Below, piece after piece: positions 26,212 through 34,764 of a stretch of 64,000 nucleotides of DNA (position 1 is its first letter; every line of letters starts with the position of its first letter). Source of the stretch: Pontibacter amylolyticus (GTDB lineage Bacteria > Bacteroidota > Bacteroidia > Cytophagales > Hymenobacteraceae); assembly GCF_014638845.1 (NCBI RefSeq), contig NZ_BMFP01000005.1, forward strand, positions 169,218 through 233,217, in the 5' to 3' direction. A program made the position numbers and the translations under genes. Under the pieces are notes generated by a model. It worked only from the letters and a program-made list of their open reading frames with translations. It did not search any database and was not told the origin of the DNA.

Positions 26212-27411
26212 TTAAGAACCTACATTTGCCCGCAGCACGCGAAGGAAGTTCCCGCCGATTATCTTCTTAATATCCTCTTCACTATACCCTCTGGCAAGCA
26301 GCTCGCGGGTGATCACAGGCATATCGGCTACACTGTCGAGCTGCTGTGGAGTGGACGTGATACCATCGAAGTCGGAGCCGAAGCCGACATGGTCAACGCC
26401 TACCAGCTTCACGATGTGGTCGAGATGGTCCATCAGCAGGGAGAGTGGCGGACGCAACTCGGAGGCTTCTTCGGGGTAGTTTGCCATGGCCCAGTCAGCG
26501 ATCTGGATCGAGTTGGCACCTGCTTTGCGCAGCGAGTCAACTTCCGCTCTGTGATTGGTCCGGAAAGCGTTCATGCGTTTGTCATAGTCTGGATCCAGGA
26601 AGCCGGAGAAGAAGTTGAGGTGGATCACGCCGCCATTTTTGGCGATGGCCTGTATCTGGTCATCTTTCAGGTTGCGGGAGTGCGGGTTGAAATGGTGCAC
26701 GCAACTGTGCGAGACCAGCACCGGTTTGGTGGTAGTGGCCATGGCATCCCAGAAAGTGCGCTCACCCACGTGGCTCAGGTCGACGAGCATGCCGAGCTTG
26801 TTCATTTTGCGTACCACCTGTTTGCCAAATTTTGTCAGCCCGGGCTTGCGGTTCTTAGGAAGTTTGCCACTAGTTTCGTCCATGGCAGAGGTAGCCCAGG
26901 GCGTGGAGTTGTTCCAAGTGAGGGTCATGTAGATGGTGCCGCGCTTGTGCAGTGCCTCCAGGTACTTCAGGTTGCTTTCCATCATGTGGCCGCCCTCTAC
27001 CCCGATCATGGTGGCCATTTTATTTTGCGCGACGGCCTGCTCAATGTCGGTAGGTGTGCGGGCAAGCATCATTTTGTCGGGGTTACGGCGCACGATGGCC
27101 TCGAGCGAATCGATCTGGAGGTTGGCGAATTTAAAGCCTTTGCCATCACCGTAAGTCTCATCGCTCCAGACAGAGAACACCTGCACATCCACCCCGCCCT
27201 CCTTGAAGCGGGCCAGGTCAGAGTGCGTTTTGCCGCGCAGGTCATCTTCCAGCCGCAGCCCTTCCAGTACCGAGATCAGCACATCGTTGTGGGTGTCTAC
27301 CACAATGGCCTTTTCGTGCAGTTGCCTGTAGTCTTGTGCCGATGCCTGTGGATTGCTGCAGAGCAGGGCTGCCAGTGCCAGGCTTCCGCCCAGTAGTTTC
27401 TTATAATTCAT
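26212..27411 (-). CDS. Membrane dipeptidase, M19 family (renal dipeptidase-like)
   Basis: 399 aa from MNYKKLLGGS, the start that places a clean signal peptide (LALAALLCSNPQASAQ) at the N-terminus; an upstream ATG would add ten polar residues. The zinc site begins H41-N-D43 in KAIVVDTHNDVL. The bridging Glu lies in MIGVEGGHMME, further ligands in VLVSHSCVHHFNPHSRN, and VGFGSDFDGI closes the TIM barrel. M19 enzymes hydrolyse dipeptides, including some with D-residues and beta-lactams such as carbapenems. It is probably periplasmic and transcribed alone. Confidence 0.93.
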   Translation of the reverse strand: MNYKKLLGGSLALAALLCSNPQASAQDYRQLHEKAIVVDTHNDVLISVLEGLRLEDDLRGKTHSDLARFKEGGVDVQVFSVWSDETYGDGKGFKFANLQIDSLEAIVRRNPDKMMLARTPTDIEQAVAQNKMATMIGVEGGHMMESNLKYLEALHKRGTIYMTLTWNNSTPWATSAMDETSGKLPKNRKPGLTKFGKQVVRKMNKLGMLVDLSHVGERTFWDAMATTTKPVLVSHSCVHHFNPHSRNLKDDQIQAIAKNGGVIHLNFFSGFLDPDYDKRMNAFRTNHRAEVDSLRKAGANSIQIADWAMANYPEEASELRPPLSLLMDHLDHIVKLVGVDHVGFGSDFDGITSTPQQLDSVADMPVITRELLARGYSEEDIKKIIGGNFLRVLRANVGS

Positions 27412-27598
27412 AGTCTGATGCTTCATATACCAAAGAGCCATACCTTAAATATAGCAAAAAGGCTTGACTTTCCAACAGCATCCGAATCGCCGCGATCGTA
27501 TTAGAGAGTCTGAAGAAATTAGCCTGGATGGGCGCAGGGATAGGTATAAGAGGGCGGGCCAGGCTCTCCGAGAATAGACAGGTTAGGGGTTATGACGG

Positions 27599-28186
27599 CT
27601 ATACCTTCGTACTCAACACATAGCAACCGATCTTGTCCGGATGGTCCTGCACGAGGTCGGAGCTGTGCTGGTGGCGCAGCATCCAGAGGATGAGCAGATC
27701 TCCGGCGGCGGCAATACTGAAGAACAGGCCGAACAGGAAGAGCAGAAAATGGCCCATGGCTATACCTGCCAGCGCTGGCAACAGTCCCATTACCAGGCCC
27801 GGCATCATCCCGCCTATCGCGTAGTGCCTGAGTGGCAGCACTTCTTTGCAGTGGCAGTAAGGCGTCAGCACTTTCCAGTGCACGCCGTATTTGATCGACT
27901 TGAGTCCATTTTTGCAAAACACCGCCCAGGTTAGCCCGTGCAGCAACTCGTGCACCACTGCCCCAAGCACAAAGACCAGCAGCATGATCATGGGAGAGAT
28001 CAGCAGCAAATCCCGCTGTACTTCCACAAGTTGTCGCAGATTTTGGGTAGCGAACTGTTCGGGCCAGATGAGCCAGTAAGCCGCCCCATAGATGACCAGA
28101 ATCGGCACAATGAAAACGAGCGCCCGCACATTGGCCTCGGCAGCGGTCATACTCAGTTCTGTTTTGCTGTATTTTTCTGCTTCCAT
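27599..28186 (-). CDS. DUF3267-type membrane metalloprotease-like protein
   Basis: 195 aa from MEAEKYSKTEL; the ORF extends 19 residues upstream but that part looks unlike the family. A zincin motif H79-E-L-L-H83 sits in VLGAVVHELLHGLTWAVF inside the membrane region. Helices lie at about 20-40, 60-80 and 130-165. YCHCKEVLPLRHYAIGGMMPGLVMG includes CHCKE, a short Cys/His pair typical of DUF3267 proteins. They are putative intramembrane metalloproteases of unknown substrate. Confidence 0.8.
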   Translation of the reverse strand: MEAEKYSKTELSMTAAEANVRALVFIVPILVIYGAAYWLIWPEQFATQNLRQLVEVQRDLLLISPMIMLLVFVLGAVVHELLHGLTWAVFCKNGLKSIKYGVHWKVLTPYCHCKEVLPLRHYAIGGMMPGLVMGLLPALAGIAMGHFLLFLFGLFFSIAAAGDLLILWMLRHQHSSDLVQDHPDKIGCYVLSTKV

Positions 28187-28553
28187 GCGCTGATCGTCAC
28201 TTATAGACAGTAAAAATAGACAAATAATCACGTTGATCTTCATCCTTTTAGCCCTTTGAAATTTATCCCCATAATTTCAAAGGGCACGCGAGCGACCAGG
28301 CCTCCGTTTGCCGGCAAGACCATCGAAAGTGTAATTGGGCTAACACAATCAGCTTGTACAGAGAGCCAAAAGTACTATCTTTCAGTATAACCTAGCCTGA
28401 CAGGTAAACCTTCCTGATACCCTTGATCTCAGCCATAACCAGCTGCTTTGGATAGGCTATACCTGGCTTACCGATACATTTCCTATACCTTAGCAGATTG
28501 CTTTTCTTGTCAGCATCAGAAAAAGGCTATATTTGTCTAAACGACTCCCCGCT
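28187..28553. other. Divergent spacer with a perfect 13-bp hairpin
   Basis: GCCCTTTGAAATT (28251-28263) and AATTTCAAAGGGC (28273-28285) form a perfect stem with a 9-base loop. It has no adjacent T-run on either strand, so it is more likely an operator or RNA structure than a terminator. Three TATACC copies lie between 28458 and 28490. Confidence 0.55.
28507..28535 (+). promoter_or_regulatory. Promoter of the ABC exporter operon
   Basis: TTG (28507-28509), 18-bp spacer, then TATATTTG (28528-28535). The ATG at 28554 lies 18 bp further, which excludes the upstream TTG start that would fall inside the -7 box. Confidence 0.7.
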
Positions 28554-29444
28554 ATGGCAACAGTCCTATACCTTGACGAACTCTCAAAAAAATTCGGAAG
28601 CCTGCAGGCCGTCGACCGACTGACACTCCAGGTGGAGGCGGGCAGCATCTATGGTTTGCTCGGTCCGAATGGCAGCGGCAAGACCACCACCCTGGGCATG
28701 GTGCTCGACGTGATCCGGCCAAGCGGTGGCAGCTATCTGTGGTTTGGGCGTTCTATCAGCAAAGCAACCAAACAGCGGGTGGGCGCGCTGCTCGAGACGC
28801 CCAACTTCTACCCCTACCTGACTGCCAAAGCGAACCTGCAGGTGGTGGCCGACACCAAGCAGGCAGACCATCGGCACATCAACAAGATGCTCGACATGGT
28901 GGGCCTTGGCACACGGAGCCACACCACTTTCAAAGGCTTCTCGCTGGGCATGAAACAGCGCCTGGCCCTGGCCGCCGCCATGCTCAACGACCCGGAAGTG
29001 CTGGTGCTCGACGAGCCCACCAACGGCCTCGACCCGCAAGGTATAGCCGAGGTGCGCGACCTGATCACCCGGATCGCGGCGCAGGGCAAAACCATTCTGC
29101 TGGCCAGCCATTTGCTCGACGAGGTAGAGAAGGTATGCACGCACGTAGCGGTGCTGCAGGCAGGCAAGCTCAAAGCAAACGGCCCGGTGGGGGATATTCT
29201 CTCTGCGCAGGACCAGCTGCTGATCAGTGCCGAAGAGTTGGCTCCTGTGCTGCAACTGCTGGAACGCTTGCCTTATGTAGTGCGGTTTGCCCAGGACAAG
29301 AATACCATTAGCCTAACGCTTTCCGAAGGTTACACCAGCACCGACCTCAACCGCGATATGTTTGCCCAGGGCATCGTGCTCTCGCAACTGCTGGTGCGCC
29401 GCAAGAGCCTGGAGGCGCAATTCCTTGAAATCACCCAAAAATAA
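28554..29444 (+). CDS. ABC transporter ATP-binding protein
   Basis: 296 aa. Walker A GPNGSGKT at 37-44, Q-loop region RVGALLETPNFYPYLTAKAN, signature FSLGMKQRLALAAA, Walker B VLVLDEPTNGLDP and H-loop LLASHLLDEVEKV. The C-terminal 80 residues form the small domain seen in two-component exporters of the CcmA/NatA type. It pairs with the permease that starts 7 bp after its stop. The cargo is unknown; such pairs export drugs, peptides or lipids, or act in gliding-type secretion. Confidence 0.95.
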   Translation: MATVLYLDELSKKFGSLQAVDRLTLQVEAGSIYGLLGPNGSGKTTTLGMVLDVIRPSGGSYLWFGRSISKATKQRVGALLETPNFYPYLTAKANLQVVADTKQADHRHINKMLDMVGLGTRSHTTFKGFSLGMKQRLALAAAMLNDPEVLVLDEPTNGLDPQGIAEVRDLITRIAAQGKTILLASHLLDEVEKVCTHVAVLQAGKLKANGPVGDILSAQDQLLISAEELAPVLQLLERLPYVVRFAQDKNTISLTLSEGYTSTDLNRDMFAQGIVLSQLLVRRKSLEAQFLEITQK

Positions 29445-29451
29445 GCCCCGC

Positions 29452-30222
29452 ATGAACCTGATTAAAACCGAGCTCAGAAAGATACTACAATACCCGACTT
29501 TCTGGGTGATCATGGCCACCTACGTGCTGCTGCAAGTGTTGCTGATCTATTTTAGCAGCAGCTTCATGGTGAGCGGGCAGGCACTGGGCAAGTCGCTCTA
29601 TGACTTCCCTAACCTGTGGATGCGCTTCTCCTATATCGCCTATTTCTTTAACCTCCTGCTAGGTATACTGGTCATTGTGCTGATCACAGACGAGTATAGC
29701 TACCGCACACTCCGGCAGCAGGTCATAGACGGACGCTCCCGCACCGAGGCGGTACTGGCAAAATTTTACGTAACGCTGGGCCTGGCCGCCACCGGGACTG
29801 TCTTTTTGCTGATCATGGGCCTGCTATTTGGGTTGATCTACAGCAAGGACACCAGTTTAGGTGCCATTTTTGGCAAGATCGACTACCTCTCCTACTTCTT
29901 TGTGCAGGCTGTCGGGTATATGTGCCTGGCCATGTTCTTCGCTTTCCTGATACGCAAAAGCGGACTGGCCATCATTGCTTTCCTGGCCTGGTCCAAGATC
30001 GTGGAGCCGATCATACACTACCAGATCGATGACAGCATCGACCGCTTTATGCCCATGAAAGTGTTTGGAAGCCTCACCCCCACGCCGGGGCAGGAAATCA
30101 TAGACGGCCTCACCAGCCCCACATTGGCGCTGAGCCCGGCATGGGCTGTGCTGCCTGCCCTGTTTTACATCGCATTGCTCGTGCTCGCCTCCATGCTGCT
30201 GGTGCGCTACCGCGATTTGTAG
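29452..30222 (+). CDS. ABC transporter permease, ABC-2 type
   Basis: 256 aa from MNLIKTELRKILQYPTFWVI; the longer frame upstream is a shadow of the ATPase gene. Six hydrophobic segments fit an ABC-2 permease: VIMATYVLLQVLLIYF, SYIAYFFNLLLGILVIVLITDE, LGLAATGTVFLLIMGLLFGLI, YFFVQAVGYMCLAMFFAFLI, LAIIAFLAWSKIV, and ALFYIALLVLASMLLV. The cytoplasmic motif DEYSYRTLRQQVIDGRSRTEAVLAKF is the usual coupling region. It is transcribed with the ATPase. Confidence 0.92.
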   Translation: MNLIKTELRKILQYPTFWVIMATYVLLQVLLIYFSSSFMVSGQALGKSLYDFPNLWMRFSYIAYFFNLLLGILVIVLITDEYSYRTLRQQVIDGRSRTEAVLAKFYVTLGLAATGTVFLLIMGLLFGLIYSKDTSLGAIFGKIDYLSYFFVQAVGYMCLAMFFAFLIRKSGLAIIAFLAWSKIVEPIIHYQIDDSIDRFMPMKVFGSLTPTPGQEIIDGLTSPTLALSPAWAVLPALFYIALLVLASMLLVRYRDL

Positions 30223-30233
30223 AGTAGTCGGCT

Positions 30234-30905
30234 TTAGAGCGTATTGTAGTAGTCTATAATGCTGAGCAGGTCCTTGGAACTGTTATAGTCTAGCCTCATG
30301 GACTTAGCATACTGCTTTATTTTTCCTGTATGAACGCCGCACAGTTTGAGCAGGTCTTTTCTGGGCTTGCGTAGCTGCACAATCTCACCATCGGGCAACA
30401 GCATATACAGCACCTCTTGAAATTTATTGCCTTCTGTGGCGAAATGCGGGAAGTAAGTCGTTTGCAGAGAAGCTGTCGCATACTGCTGATCCGCTTTTGT
30501 GCCTGTCACCCCAACATAGCGTTTCATCAGTACGAGCTCCCCCTGGTTGATCTGCTCGAAGAATACCGGCACCCTGAAATCGCTTTCCAGACTCCCCCTG
30601 TTCCAGGGCAGGGACCGAAAGACCTGTGGCTTGCCATTATACACGCCACTGATCATAAAATAACTGACATTGACGGCCGAGAAAGAATTGATGGCACCAT
30701 CTTCTGATGCTATTTGCACGACATCCTCAGCAGGGTGATAGATCACAGCCCCCTGCAAGCTGTCGCCGTTAACCAGTACAACTTTTCCGTATAGCCAATG
30801 CTCTGTATCGAACCCCTGCTGGCCCTGTGCCCAGCCCTGCATGCTGCCACAGGCAAAAGTTACAAATAGCGTGAAAAACAAATATTTGGTCCCCAGTTTT
30901 CCCAT
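30234..30905 (-). CDS. Secreted protein of unknown function
   Basis: 223 aa. Signal peptide YLFFTLFVTFACGSMQGWAQ. The body starts HWLYGKVVLVNGDSLQGAVIYHPAEDVVQI, a beta-rich pattern common in Bacteroidota secreted proteins of unknown function, followed by FFEQINQGELVLMKRYVG and a basic C-terminal helix (LRKPRKDLLKLCGVHTGKIKQYAK). It may sense or report envelope state, but that is a guess. It is convergent with the ABC permease gene with only an 11-bp gap. Confidence 0.65.
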   Translation of the reverse strand: MGKLGTKYLFFTLFVTFACGSMQGWAQGQQGFDTEHWLYGKVVLVNGDSLQGAVIYHPAEDVVQIASEDGAINSFSAVNVSYFMISGVYNGKPQVFRSLPWNRGSLESDFRVPVFFEQINQGELVLMKRYVGVTGTKADQQYATASLQTTYFPHFATEGNKFQEVLYMLLPDGEIVQLRKPRKDLLKLCGVHTGKIKQYAKSMRLDYNSSKDLLSIIDYYNTL

Positions 30906-31068
30906 CTACCTAAATATTAAATAATGCAAACAACAAACCTCAACACATACCACCTAACCTATTGTTATACAAAAGTTTATATACAATTCTAAACGTAATA
31001 AACCGGATACGGGATAGGCCGTTCACTAAATTATATTTAGAGGCTACAGAAAGTACAGTGCAAAAAAA

Positions 31069-31094
31069 AAGCCCGTACCTAATGGCACGGGCTT
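31069..31094 (-). terminator. Terminator of ribBA
   Basis: AAGCCCGT and ACGGGCTT form the stem. On the minus strand it is followed by a run of nine T, about 26 bp after the ribBA stop. Confidence 0.85.
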
Positions 31095-31119
31095 GCTGTT
31101 CTATTTTAACCAAGGCTGC

Positions 31120-32361
31120 TTAGCGCACAACCGTGTTTTTCAGGATCTCGTGGCCTAGCTTGTCACGCTTTGTAGTCAGGTAGCCTTGGTTGTGTGGGTT
31201 TGGCGCGATTTCTATCGGCACATTTTCCACGACCTCCAGCCCGTAGCCGATCAGGCCAACACGCTTTTTCGGGTTGTTTGTGATCAGGCGCATTTTCTTC
31301 ACGCCAAGGTCGCGCAGTATCTGAGCGCCCACGCCGTAGTCGCGGTCGTCCATACCGAAGCCCAGTTCCAGGTTGGCCTCTACGGTATCGCGGCCCTGCT
31401 CCTGCAGTTTGTAGGCTTTCAGTTTGTTAATCAGGCCAATGCCGCGCCCTTCCTGGTTCATGTACACGATCGCGCCTTTGCCCTCGCGCTCTACCATGCG
31501 CATGGCCTCATGCAGCTGTGGACCGCAGTCGCAACGGCACGAGCCGAAAATATCACCCGTCACGCACGAAGAGTGCACACGTACCAGTACAGGCTCATCT
31601 TCATGCCAGCTGCCTTTTACCAGGGCCAGGTGCTTGGCACCGTTGCTGCGCTGTGTGAAGGCATACAGGTCAAAATTCCCGAAATCAGTTGGTAACTCTA
31701 CCGCTATCTCGCGTTCAATCAGGCTCTCCTTCTTCAGTCGATACGCAACCAGGTCTTTGATCGAAATCAGTTTCAGGTTGAAACGCTCCGCCACTTTTAC
31801 CAGGTCTGGCAGGCGGGCCATCGTACCGTCCTCATTCATGATCTCGATCAGCACGCCAGCCGGTGCAAGTCCTGCCAGGCGGGCCAGGTCAACGGCAGCC
31901 TCCGTATGGCCTGCACGGCGCAGCACACCCTCTTTCTTTGCTTTCAGCGGGAAAATATGGCCTGGCTTGCCCAGTGAGTGTGGGTCTGTATTCGGGTCTA
32001 CTAGTGCCTGGATGGTCTTGGCGCGGTCAGAAGCCGAGATACCAGTCGTACAGCCGTGGCCGATCAGGTCAACTGACACCGTGAACGGTGTGGCGTGCAG
32101 GGCCGTGTTACGCCCCACCATCAGTTCCAGTCCCAGTTCATCGCATCGCTCTTCGGTAAGCGGCGCACAGATCAGGCCGCGGCCGTGCGTGGCCATAAAG
32201 TTGATGATCTCCGGGGTCACCTTCTCTGCCGCGCAGATAAAGTCGCCCTCGTTCTCGCGGTCGTCATCGTCTACCACAATAATGATCTTACCCTGACGGA
32301 TGTCCTCGATCGCGTCCTCTATTGAATCGAGCTTGATAGGCTCTAGTGAATTAGTTTCCAT
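31120..32361 (-). CDS. ribBA: Bifunctional 3,4-dihydroxy-2-butanone-4-phosphate synthase / GTP cyclohydrolase II
   Basis: 413 aa, normal length. N-terminal RibB domain: [30 protein letters not shown] and [18 protein letters not shown]-terminal RibA domain from about 205: [23 protein letters not shown] gives the zinc cysteines, [19 protein letters not shown] the catalytic Arg loop, and [18 protein letters not shown]. It makes both starting compounds of riboflavin synthesis, from ribulose-5-phosphate and GTP. No FMN riboswitch was seen in the 250-bp upstream spacer, which instead has two TATACC copies just before the start. Confidence 0.97.
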   Translation of the reverse strand: METNSLEPIKLDSIEDAIEDIRQGKIIIVVDDDDRENEGDFICAAEKVTPEIINFMATHGRGLICAPLTEERCDELGLELMVGRNTALHATPFTVSVDLIGHGCTTGISASDRAKTIQALVDPNTDPHSLGKPGHIFPLKAKKEGVLRRAGHTEAAVDLARLAGLAPAGVLIEIMNEDGTMARLPDLVKVAERFNLKLISIKDLVAYRLKKESLIEREIAVELPTDFGNFDLYAFTQRSNGAKHLALVKGSWHEDEPVLVRVHSSCVTGDIFGSCRCDCGPQLHEAMRMVEREGKGAIVYMNQEGRGIGLINKLKAYKLQEQGRDTVEANLELGFGMDDRDYGVGAQILRDLGVKKMRLITNNPKKRVGLIGYGLEVVENVPIEIAPNPHNQGYLTTKRDKLGHEILKNTVVR

Positions 32362-32565
32362 GTGTTACTTCCTATACCTGCTATACCTATGGTTATGAGC
32401 AAGGTGATTGTCTATACTATGAAATGCGCTGCAAAGGTAAAAAGTTTATACCGCATTGCCGTCTTATTTCATAACACAATCTGATAGAGAAGTATTCAAA
32501 GGAACACCAACGAATGATCCGCACACTAAAATGCACTAGATCACAGCCAGTATGGTTAAAATTAG

Positions 32566-32592
32566 CTATCCCCTTGAGGGGATTACAGGGGT
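32566..32592. repeat. Relative of the GC-rich CCCCTCC repeat family
   Basis: On the minus strand it reads CACCCCTGTAATCCCCTCAA then GGGGATAG, the same order as the repeats around the DUF559 gene. It lies in the ribBA-dnaG spacer. Confidence 0.5.
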
Positions 32593-32610
32593 GTTATACC
32601 CTTTCTTTTC

Positions 32611-34539
32611 CTACTTATTCACCACAATTCCCAATAAGTCGCCGATCTGCTTTTCGAAGGATTTGAGTTGGAAGATAACCTGCAACACACGGTCCTGCTC
32701 GGTGGGGTCTGTCACCAGGCGGAGTTTCTCCATTTCGGCCTTCATAAGCAGTTGCACATTGCGCCATTTCAGGCGCAGCACGGCGCGCTCGGCACCGTAT
32801 GGCAGCAGATCCGACTCGTGGGGCACGTAGATCTGGTGGGTTTCCCAGTTCTGCGAGAGTTCATAGGGGTCTGACAGCAGGTTGGTTGCCTCAGTTCGTA
32901 TCTCCTGGTCCGGATAGTTTATAAAATCATCCGCCGCAGGTATAACGCCCTGCAGCAGCTTCTCTTTTACCACCTCGATCAGGCGGGCGTATAGCGGCGT
33001 GCGGAACTCCACATCCTCCAACTGCTCGAGCATGTACTGGCAGGTATTCTGGCCATCCACCAGCACCTTATCGGGGTAGTTCAGCAGCATGCGCACAATT
33101 TCGCGTTCGTAGCGCTTCAGGCTATCGGCTTCCGTGGCAGGTTTTTCAGCCTCCAGCTGCTCTGCCTCATAGGCTTCCGCTTCTGCCAGATCCTCCGGAC
33201 TACCCGAGCGCTGCTGCTTTTGCTGGCGCTCCTGCAGGTGCATCTTGTTGTACTCCGAAATCAGCAGCTGTTCATCGATATCAAAGATAAGGCTACAGCT
33301 CTGGAAGAAAACCGAACGCTTGATCGGGTCCGGAATTTTGGAGATAGAGGTCACGATCTCGCGAATCGCCTCCGCCTTCTTCACCGGATTGCCCTTCGAC
33401 TCTTCGGCGTACAGGCTGGTTTTGAAGGAAATAAAGTCCTGCGCGTGCTCTGACACATAGGCCTTGAACTTCTCGTCGCCTACCTTGTGGATGTAGGAAT
33501 CCGGGTCTTCGCCAGCAGGAAACGTGACCACGTTCACGTTTAGCCCGTTTTCCAGGATCAGGTCTATCCCTCTGAGAGAAGCTTTTATACCTGCCGCATC
33601 GCCGTCGTAGAGCACCGTGATGTTCTGAGTATAGCGGGCGATGAGCTTGATCTGTCCTTCGGTAAGCGAGGTCCCCGACGAAGCCACCACGTTCTCTATA
33701 CCTCCCTGGTGCAATGAAAGCACATCGAGGTAACCCTCCACCATATAGCAATTGTCCTGCATGCGGATCGCTTGCCGGGCCTGGTACATGCCATAGAGCA
33801 CATTGCTCTTGTGGTAGATCTCCGACTCGGGCGAGTTGAGGTACTTCGGGCTTTTTTTGTCGTTGCTTTTCAGCGTGCGGGCACCAAAGCCGATAACGCG
33901 ACCGGAAATGTTGTGGATCGGGAACATGACCCGTCCCCGGAAGCGGTCGTACTTTTTGCCGTCTTCCTTCACAATGGTCAGCCCTGTCGCCTCCAGGTAC
34001 TTCTGCTTATACCCTGCTTTCAGGGCTGCATCGGTCAGGTCGGACCAGGCATCGAGGCTATACCCAAGCTCAAACTTCTTGATGGTATTGTTGCTGAGTC
34101 CGCGCTCCTTCAGGTAGGATTGCCCAATTGCCCCCTCCTCATGACTGTGCAGCAGTTGCTGGTAGTGCTTGCTGGCAAAATCTGAGACGATGTAGAGGCT
34201 GTCGCGCTCACTCTGCTCCCGGGCATATTCCGGGTTGGGCTCGTCTTCGGGCACCTCAATGCCGTACTTCTTGGCCAGGTATTTCAGGGCTTCCGGAAAG
34301 CTCGTACCCTCCACATCCATGATAAACTGCACGGAGTTGCCCGCCTTGCCACAACCAAAGCATTTGTAAATACCCTTGGCCGGCGACACCGAAAAAGACG
34401 GTGACTTTTCGTGATGGAAAGGACAGTTCGCCCACAGGTTCTGCCCCTTTTTCTTAAGCGACACAAAATCCCCCACTACTTCCGCTATATCGGCCTGGGC
34501 TAAAATCTGGTCAACTACTTCTTTTGGGATCAGGGACAT
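32611..34539 (-). CDS. dnaG: DNA primase DnaG
   Basis: 642 aa. N-terminal CHC2 zinc finger: CPFHHEKSPSFSVSPAKGIY followed by KCFGCG. The middle DnaG catalytic core contains RGRVMFPIHNISGRVIGFGAR. The TOPRIM domain has MVEGYLDVLSLHQGG and TVLYDGDAAGIKASLRG. The C-terminal helicase-interacting part is from about 440. It makes RNA primers for replication. It is transcribed alone here, not in an rpsU-dnaG-rpoD operon. Confidence 0.97.
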   Translation of the reverse strand: MSLIPKEVVDQILAQADIAEVVGDFVSLKKKGQNLWANCPFHHEKSPSFSVSPAKGIYKCFGCGKAGNSVQFIMDVEGTSFPEALKYLAKKYGIEVPEDEPNPEYAREQSERDSLYIVSDFASKHYQQLLHSHEEGAIGQSYLKERGLSNNTIKKFELGYSLDAWSDLTDAALKAGYKQKYLEATGLTIVKEDGKKYDRFRGRVMFPIHNISGRVIGFGARTLKSNDKKSPKYLNSPESEIYHKSNVLYGMYQARQAIRMQDNCYMVEGYLDVLSLHQGGIENVVASSGTSLTEGQIKLIARYTQNITVLYDGDAAGIKASLRGIDLILENGLNVNVVTFPAGEDPDSYIHKVGDEKFKAYVSEHAQDFISFKTSLYAEESKGNPVKKAEAIREIVTSISKIPDPIKRSVFFQSCSLIFDIDEQLLISEYNKMHLQERQQKQQRSGSPEDLAEAEAYEAEQLEAEKPATEADSLKRYEREIVRMLLNYPDKVLVDGQNTCQYMLEQLEDVEFRTPLYARLIEVVKEKLLQGVIPAADDFINYPDQEIRTEATNLLSDPYELSQNWETHQIYVPHESDLLPYGAERAVLRLKWRNVQLLMKAEMEKLRLVTDPTEQDRVLQVIFQLKSFEKQIGDLLGIVVNK

Positions 34540-34764
34540 GGGACTGGGTATAGGTATAAGCGAATCACAAAGATAATATTCTGTTTGAAGAGACCGCGGG
34601 CATCCGTTAATAAAGCTGCACTTAACCGGCTACCCCTCACCGGACACATTGTTCAAACATTAACAGGCGCATTCACTCGTTATTTTAGGCTCATTGCTCT
34701 ATATTAGCCCTGATTTAGCTCTACTATTGATTCAACCAACTTATTGAAATTCCATCGCTGAAAT

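Noticed and set aside
27519-27917. 132-codon frame on the minus strand after the DUF3267 gene
   Set aside because: It overlaps the DUF3267 gene in another frame and has an out-of-frame composition.
32362-32610. FMN riboswitch before ribBA
   Set aside because: The spacer is short and lacks the conserved RFN helices; only GGTATA copies and a GC-rich repeat are visible.
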